A stretch of 64,000 nucleotides of DNA, from contig NW_024466218.1 of NCBI RefSeq assembly GCF_017591425.1, forward strand, positions 14,894,001 to 14,958,000, given 5' to 3'. The notes beneath the pieces are model-generated. The model did not search any database. It was not told the DNA's origin and was given only the letters and a program-made list of their open reading frames with translations. This document shows positions 58,142 to 64,000 of this stretch, piece after piece (the first letter of the stretch is position 1; every line of letters begins with the position of its first letter). A program made the translations under genes and the position numbers. This DNA is from Ochotona curzoniae. Its lineage: Eukaryota > Chordata > Mammalia > Lagomorpha > Ochotonidae.

Positions 58142-58470
58142 AGGCCCAGCATGATAGCGTAGTGGCTTAATCCTAACCTTGCATCTACTGGAATCCCATA
58201 TGAATACTAATTCATGTCCTAGGTGCTCCACTTCCCAACCAGCTCGCTGCCCTTAGCCTGGGAAAAGCAGTCGAGGACAAGTCAGGACCTTGGGACCATG
58301 CACCCATGTGAGAGACTTGGAACATGCTCCTGGCTCCAGGCTTTGGATCAGCATCAGATGTTGTGGCCACTTGGGAAGTGAACCAGTAGATGGAAGATCT
58401 TTTCTCTCTGTATCTCATTCTCTCTGTATACCTGCCTTTCATGCCTTTCCATTAAGAAAATACTAAATGT
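58142..58470 (+). repeat. CSINE, full length
   Basis: GGCCCAGCATGATAGCGTAG, CTTGCATCTACTGGAATCCC, ACCAGCTCGCTGCCCTTAGC, GGGACCATGCACCCATG, CACTTGGGAAGTGAACCAG and CTGCCTTTCATGCCTTTCC, with a partial duplication of the pyrimidine block. Confidence 0.93.
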
Positions 58471-58649
58471 TTTTAAAATTTTGCATTTTGCATTGACAAA
58501 AGAATGAAGGAAATCAAATTTGCCATAATAGACATTAGAGTTTTAGTGATTGCAAAATGTGAACAAAACGAGAGAATTCAGACCTGTGGCCTAGGAAGGA
58601 AACAGGTAATCATGTTCAGGTCCCATATAGAGTCAGGTGGTTTGCTGTT

Positions 58650-58674
58650 GCAGAGTACCAGAGAGATCACACAG
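58650..58674 (+). repeat. Direct repeat flanking the tandem array, left
   Basis: GCAGAGTACCAGAGAG then ATCACACAG. A similar sequence lies at 59204-59227 on the other side of the array. Confidence 0.45.
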
Positions 58675-58777
58675 AACACAAGTGTAGAATGTTAGGAGTA
58701 ATCGTTTGGCCAAGCTTTGTGACAACAGCTCACACTACACTCCAGGAACCAATGTGCAAGGCAGCCAAGCACATGGG

Positions 58778-59132
58778 TTTTTAAGCTCTCATCCTCCAAT
58801 CAAATTGAGAGCTGTACAGGGCAAGCAAAGTTTCCATGCTTTCAATTAACTAAGTGGCCGGAGGCAGGAAGGGAGCTGCTGGAGCCCAAAGTTTCCCTGC
58901 AGTTAATTAAAGTAACACAGTGGGAGGCAGTAGGGGGTGCAGAGCCTTAGGAGCCATTTCCAAACTGTTGATTAACATGAAAGGCACAGGAGGCAGGAAG
59001 GGTGGGAATCTCATGAAAAGCCTCTGGAGCCAGTTTTGTGCATTCAATTAACTTGAATGGCAAGAGAGGAGGTAGGACGAGTAGGGCCTGGAACCCATGA
59101 TGTCTGAGCTATCAATTAACCCAGCAAGAGGG
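58778..59132 (+). repeat. Tandem array of ~61-76 bp units with TTAATTAA-like cores
   Basis: Four clear units lie at 58830-58890, 58891-58956, 58957-59032 and 59033-59097. A diverged unit precedes them (58778-58829) and a partial unit follows (59098-59132). Each unit has a TTTCC-type start, a CAATTAAC or GTTAATTAA core, a GGAGGCAGGAAGGG-type purine block and a GGAGCCCA-type end. I do not recognise the family. It could be LTR U3 repeats, L1 5' monomers or a minisatellite. Confidence 0.75.
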
Positions 59133-59203
59133 TACTAGCTAATCAGCTCCACTCCATAACACTATGACTGGGAAGAAATCAAGTATTCGAAAGGCCTGAT
59201 GTA

Positions 59204-59227
59204 GCAGGTACAAGAGACATCACACAG
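59204..59227 (+). repeat. Direct repeat flanking the tandem array, right
   Basis: GCAGGTACAAGAGACATCACACAG, similar to 58650-58674. Confidence 0.45.
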
Positions 59228-59620
59228 CCGAGACTTATGATTGTATTACCACGAGACAGGTTGCTAAACTTGACCTCACTTTCTCAAACTCAGCACTCCT
59301 CTCCCACTACTGATGTTTTTTTCATCCCTGCCACATACAGGAAGTTCGATTTGTGGTTTTGGCACAAAATCTCAACACGTAGAACGATAAAAGAGAAGAT
59401 TCTATTTACTGAAAGTCTAAGGCATGAACCAAACAAAGCAGACTTAAATTGCACCATGAGAAAATGTCCTTTGCTCTGCTTCTTGGGAGAACTAGAGTTT
59501 TCTGATCCTCTGACAGATTAAAAGATGGTCAAGATAATTTCCAGTCAAGGGCAACAAATTATCATGCACTTCAAAAACTATACTGAAAAAATTAAAATAA
59601 GAGAAAATCAGATTTCATGC
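59228..59620. other. Unclassified sequence next to the tandem array
   Basis: A 94-codon plus-strand frame (59237-59521) has no recognisable motif. If the array belongs to a larger element, this may be part of it. Confidence 0.3.
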
Positions 59621-59624
59621 AAAG

Positions 59625-59937
59625 CATTTTTAATAATTTATTTTTATCTGAAAACCAGATTTTACAGAGAAAGAAGGAAAGACAGAAAGAAGGCCTTGTA
59701 ACTACTGGTTCACTCCCAGAATGATCACAATGGCCAGAGCTGAACTGTTGAAAGCTGAAAGTCAGGAATATATTTTGGGTGTCACCTGTAAGTACAGGAC
59801 TTAGGCCATCCTCCACTACTCGCCCAGATCTAAACAGAGAACTTGATCAGAAGTGGATTAACCAGGATAGGAACCTGCACCCATCTGGAACCACAAGTCA
59901 GAGGATTAGCATGCTGTAAAACTGTGCCTGCCCCAAT
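59625..59937 (-). repeat. CSINE
   Basis: Tail complement TAATAATTTATTTTTATCTG, CTGGTTCACTCCCAGAATG, AATGGCCAGAGCTG, GAACTTGATCAGAAGTGG and CTGTGCCTGCCCC at the head, in minus-strand order. Confidence 0.83.
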
Positions 59938-60124
59938 ACAAAAATCATTTTAAAATCTTTACTTTGTCTTCTCAAAACAGGCATTTCATTCACAAACTTT
60001 GAGAAGACTATATATTTCATAGACACAGACTTTACAAAATGCTTTGAATAAAGCTTCTCTTTGGTCCATTACTATGAGCATTTTGAAGAAATAGTCAGAA
60101 AAGAATTCTGAAAACTTTGTGCCA

Positions 60125-60425
60125 TGGCCCAGTCCAGAAGCTTAGTGGCTAAAGTTCTCACATTGCATGCCCAGGATTCCATATGGGCATTGCGTCCTAT
60201 CCCGGCTACTCCATTTCTCATCCAGCTCCCTGCTTATATCCTGGGAAAGCAGTCAAGGATGGCCCAAAGCTTTGGGTCCCTGCGCCAATGTGGGAGACTG
60301 GAGGAAACTCCTGGTTCCTGTATTTAGATCTGCTCAGCTGCAGGCATTGCAGAGTAAATCAGCAATAGTTAATCCTTCTCTGTAAAAATATGACTTTCCA
60401 ATAAACGGAAATAAATTCTTAAAAA
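60125..60425 (+). repeat. CSINE
   Basis: GGCCCAGTCCAGAAGC head, CATTGCATGCCCAGGATTCC, CAGCTCCCTGCTTATATCC, AAAGCTTTGGGTCCCTGCG and a CCAATAAACGGAAATAAATTC tail. The TTGGGGAGTGAACC block is lost. Confidence 0.92.
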
Positions 60426-61497
60426 TACACTTTATGCCAACATTAACACTTTCTCCATTCCAAAACAATAGAAAAATACAGTTCTGAAATTTTATCACTC
60501 TTTCAAAGCACTTTGCTATCCCAGTATTCAGGAGCAAAGATGTGTCCTGCTACCTTGCTTCCAATTGTTCTACATCATAAATAGAGAATGTAGCTACAAC
60601 ATTTGTGATTTGTAAAGGATGTGCGTTCAATTGAAATTAGAAATAATTGTATATTTTTATGAGAATTGTCATTATACATTGACTTATGTCAAAGTGCTCA
60701 ATACGTACTTTGTATTCACTTTTATATGCATTTAAAATTAGACACTATAACTGAACACTTACTTCTACTTTACTTTTGATTTAAGCATATCTCAATTCTT
60801 TAGTTGACCAAAAGTTTTATCAAGGTTTCAGGAAATATCACATTTTTTTCTAGTTCTATAGTTCTGCCAGAGAAAAACAGTCAAAATAACCAAAATATGA
60901 AAAGCCTGCTGTGTGAGTTTTAATGTAATTAGTGGTATGACACAGAATGTCTGCATGAAATCTTGAGGCAGTCATTTACATGTGGATCATGAGACGTAAA
61001 CTGTTCAGGCAATTCTGGAATGCACTGGAATATGTTAAAATCTTAAGGCACAAAGAAAAGGTAAAATGACATTAATATAATAATGACAAAATCTTAAGAG
61101 AAAATAGTAGGATGTAGAGAACAACGGGAGATTGAATTCACAAAAAGACACTGATTTGTTGTTAGTGTTTTGACAGACAGTATCAGGTTTCTCTGTACAA
61201 ATAGTCCCTGAGGTCCACAAAATAGCAAGAGTGCAATACTTGTTGGTTCCCGAAGGCCGGACCCTGCCTTAGCAATTACATTCAGTCCAAAGGACATTTT
61301 ATTGCTACTTTTCTGATGGATTCATTGTTTCATTGACATTTGGAGAAATCATGGAAAAGCTGAGCTCTAGAATTGAGACTACATATACATAAAGAAGAAA
61401 AAGTGTGGTAAAATTATCGGTTTGCTTAAGGAACTACAAATGTAATTGTTTGGAAACAAAACTTGTTCTCTATGTCAATAAATCATGTAAATTCATT
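60426..61497. other. Unique sequence
   Basis: No gene or repeat family is recognised. Confidence 0.4.
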
Positions 61498-61610
61498 CTT
61501 TAGAGCTTTGGCTCTGGAGCCAGGCGGAAAGGAAAACAGAATACATCTGCCTGGTGAGATGCCTTGACCAGTCCCTTCCTTTCAATACTAATTTCCCCAA
61601 ACTGTTAAGT
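61498..61610 (+). repeat. MIR SINE, probable
   Basis: TTTGGCTCTGGAGCCAGGC, TGCCTTGACCAGTCCC and AATTTCCCCAAACTGTTA fit MIR order on the plus strand. The central part is diverged. Confidence 0.5.
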
Positions 61611-62227
61611 TCCCAGCTGTTGTCACAACAAAACTTTAAAAAGAGACCTCCATATGCTATTGCAAAGCTTCACACTGTCAGCCGCTGGCAGAAGTTAGAG
61701 CCGTGGGGCAGCAGCTGCCGTCTCCCAGTTCTCCAGTGGAGCTCAGCACTGGTGATGCACAGAGGAGCTGGTGCGCCATGAGCTCACCTCCAGTAGGACG
61801 GAAACTGCAGGAGGCTTAAGAACAGGGAAGGGGGTTGTCTAAGCAATACAACTCCTTCTCTATTACAAGCTGCTCAGGAAGTTGCTTCACTGGAGAAGCA
61901 GATGATGTTGTGTTTGAAGGAACAGCACCTGGAATGAATCTCCTGTATGTACAAGGAATCAAACTCTAGAAAATGAATTTGCCGGAGAGCAGTTATTTTC
62001 TTTTCTTCCTTTGTGGGCATCATCTGGGTCCACAGCTGTCCCTGCTGCTCTCTCTTGTCATCACTTTGTGTATGTCTGTATGTCTCCACCTCAAAGACTC
62101 TGCCTGTGTTTTTCCCTCATAAGACAATGCTGCTCCTGACTGTTTTACTTTCCTTTTCATGCTCTTCAACTAGTATAATGGAACACGAAAGACAGATTAT
62201 GGAACAATATTAAGACGAACAGCGTGA
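61611..62227. other. Unique sequence
   Basis: No gene or repeat family is recognised. Confidence 0.4.
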
Positions 62228-62495
62228 GAGCTGTGGCACAGAAGGTTAAGCTACCCGTTGGCACATCTGCTTTACCTATCAGAGTTTCTCCTATAATTTC
62301 TAGCTACTCTGCTGCTGAGCCAGCTTCTTCGTATAGTACACCTGCAAAGGAGCAGACGAAAGCATAGCTACTTGGTGGCTGATGACTTAGGGGATTTCGT
62401 TGGAATTCTGGTACCTAGGAATGAAGTAGCAGATAATGCATGTCTTCCTCTCTCACTGTGAGCCTATCCTACTTCTTCTAAATAAATAAATTTGA
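62228..62495 (+). repeat. CSINE, old
   Basis: GAGCTGTGGCACAGAAGG head with an A-box-like GTGGCACAGAAGG, CTACCCGTTGGCACATC, CTGCTGCTGAGCCAGCTTC and a CTAAATAAATAAATTTG tail. The middle is poorly conserved. Confidence 0.7.
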
Positions 62496-62842
62496 AAAGG
62501 GGAAAGAAGATAAAAGGTTTGAGTTGATGGGGATGAGTAACACAGCTAGTAGGCTTGAGGGAAAACGAGTCTAGCAAAGGAAGTCATAAATTCAATCTGG
62601 ATTGGATGGAACTTGACTAACTGAAGCAAGTATTTTGATACACACACATGAGAAATAGAGGCAGAGCATGCAAGAGAGAGAGACTCACACAGACTCTGAC
62701 TGTATGCCTCATGATGGGGCAGAGGCCGGAAAAATGCCTCTCTGTATCTGTAGCCTCCATGCCATGCCCCTTGATAGGTCACAGAACTACTGACAGAAAA
62801 TGGCAGGAAGAGTATTGCTTGGGAAGTTTAGAAAATAAATTT

Positions 62843-63134
62843 CTGGGCTTGGCACGGTACACTTTACACATGGGTGAAGTCCTTGCCTTGTATGCCCAAG
62901 ATCCCAGAAGGGTGCTAGTTCATATCTTGCCTGCTCCACTTCTCATCAATAAGAGAGCCCAAGGCCTAGGGAGTCAGCATCCACGTGGGAGACAAGGAAG
63001 AAGCTACTGGTTCTAGCTTCAGATCAGCTCAGCTTTGGTCACTGTGACCATTTGGGGAGTGAACTAACCGAAGAAAGATCTTTCTCTCTTCTTCTCTCTG
63101 TATATCTGAGATACATATCTTAAAAAAAAAAAGA
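62843..63134 (+). repeat. CSINE
   Basis: CTGGGCTTGGCACGGTAC head, GCCTTGTATGCCCAAGATCC, CATCCACGTGGGAGACAAGG, CATTTGGGGAGTGAAC and an A11 run at 63121-63131. About 40 bases of the CAGCTCCCTGC core are deleted. Confidence 0.9.
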
Positions 63135-64000
63135 GAGAAAGAAAATGAATAAAAAGCATAAAAAGTAAGAATTCATTTAGTCTTTTCCTCCTGTAAACTT
63201 TTGAAATCATTCTGGACCCACTAAGGGTCTATTTTTCCTTAGGATTCTATGATTGACAGAACACTGAATTTTAAATTCCAGAATAGAATTTATGTATATT
63301 AAATCTTAAGTAATTGCATTCATGTTGGAAACAGCATCATCCGTAACTGAAATCTTAAAAAGGAAAAGAGGACACTGGGTAGTATATATGAAAGGAAGAA
63401 ATCCACACAGCAATTGGAAGAAAATAAAACACTGAAATCCCAAACAGGACTACTTTGCAGGACTTACTGCATAGCATAGCTAGCAGTATCTTCATTAGAA
63501 TCTGATTGGTAGCTGAGAAAACTTTCCAAATGTGAAACAATCAATAGGGGCCTTGTACAGCACTAGAATTCTTAGCAGTTTGATGTGAAATGTGATACGA
63601 ATTCTCAGGAATTGAAGTTTGCACGTGAAATTTGCTACAAAAATATTTCAACTGAGAATGATTCCCTCAGGTCGTTTAGCGCAATGGAGGCCGTTCTTCC
63701 TGTTAGTGCTCCAACAAAACTGAGAAACATACTAAGTAGAGAACACAGGTTTGAGATGATCATCAAATAAATAAACAGATATTATTGAAATAGACAAATC
63801 ACATGATAATTTTAAAATAATGTTTTAAAACATGAACAAATCATATTTAGGTTTGCATTTGGATGGATCACTTCATAGTGAAAATGAGGAAAATCTTTTT
63901 CATATCCCATCTAAATTCACTTCAATTCCCTTTTCATATTAGTTCATGTCATGATAACAAATGCTTCATTCTCTGATAATAAAAGTATGTATCTGAATGT
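63135..64000. other. Unique AT-rich sequence
   Basis: No gene or repeat family is recognised up to the window edge. Confidence 0.4.

Noticed and set aside
62648..63016. 122-codon plus-strand frame
   Set aside because: Its second half is the CSINE at 62843-63134.

Overview
The window looks like a stretch of lagomorph nuclear DNA, most likely from a pika (Ochotona). The main evidence is about 33 copies of the tRNA-derived CSINE (lagomorph C repeat). The cleanest copy (56920-57247, minus) has the head GGCCCGGCGCGATGGCGCAG, intact Pol III A and B boxes and the CCAATAAAAATAAATAAATC type of tail that I associate with pika rather than rabbit copies. Ancient mammalian repeats (MIR, L2, MaLR LTR, hAT element, old L1) fit a placental mammal. 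The base composition is AT-rich and I recognise no protein-coding exon, no operon-like layout and no functional RNA gene. Every open frame I inspected is short, lies in a repeat, or matches no family I know. I therefore read the window as intergenic or deep-intronic DNA.

Layout. 0-5 kb: mostly unique sequence, with an old MIR and a candidate retroposed transcript (1827-2309, minus). 5-13 kb: a run of CSINEs in both orientations plus L1 and L2 fragments. 13-18 kb: AT-rich unique sequence, MIR, microsatellites and a MaLR-type LTR. 18.2-21.9 kb: an antisense L1 ORF2 piece, a GC-rich block with a degenerate ~57-bp tandem array, a CSINE, then a sense L1 ORF2 3' half. 22.0-22.2 kb: a full-length U1 snRNA retropseudogene with a 15-bp target-site duplication. 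27.3-28.3 kb: a CSINE whose A-rich tail was invaded by a second, plus-strand copy of the same GC-rich block. 34.9-39.5 kb: a dense CSINE cluster. 41.7-43.2 kb: a 5'-inverted (twin-primed) L1 interrupted by two different solo LTRs. 46.3-47.7 kb: nested CSINE and L1 pieces. 51.9-53.7 kb: a long ancient antisense L1, ending in a TG/CA palindrome. 56.5-63.1 kb: more CSINEs, including the youngest copy, and an unclassified array of TTAATTAA-like units (58.8-59.1 kb).

No genes work together here. What the window records is successive waves of L1-driven retroposition (CSINE, L1, U1, possible processed transcripts) and some endogenous retroviral LTR insertion. The relative order can be read from nesting and from target-site duplications. 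The least explained signal is the GC-rich module present twice in opposite orientations (18700-20390 minus, 27311-27959 plus). One copy has its own 18-bp target-site duplication. It is either a lagomorph L1 5' region of monomer-plus-tether type or a separate retroposon. Family assignments were made by eye from remembered consensus features, so element edges are good to roughly 10-20 bases unless a duplication fixes them.
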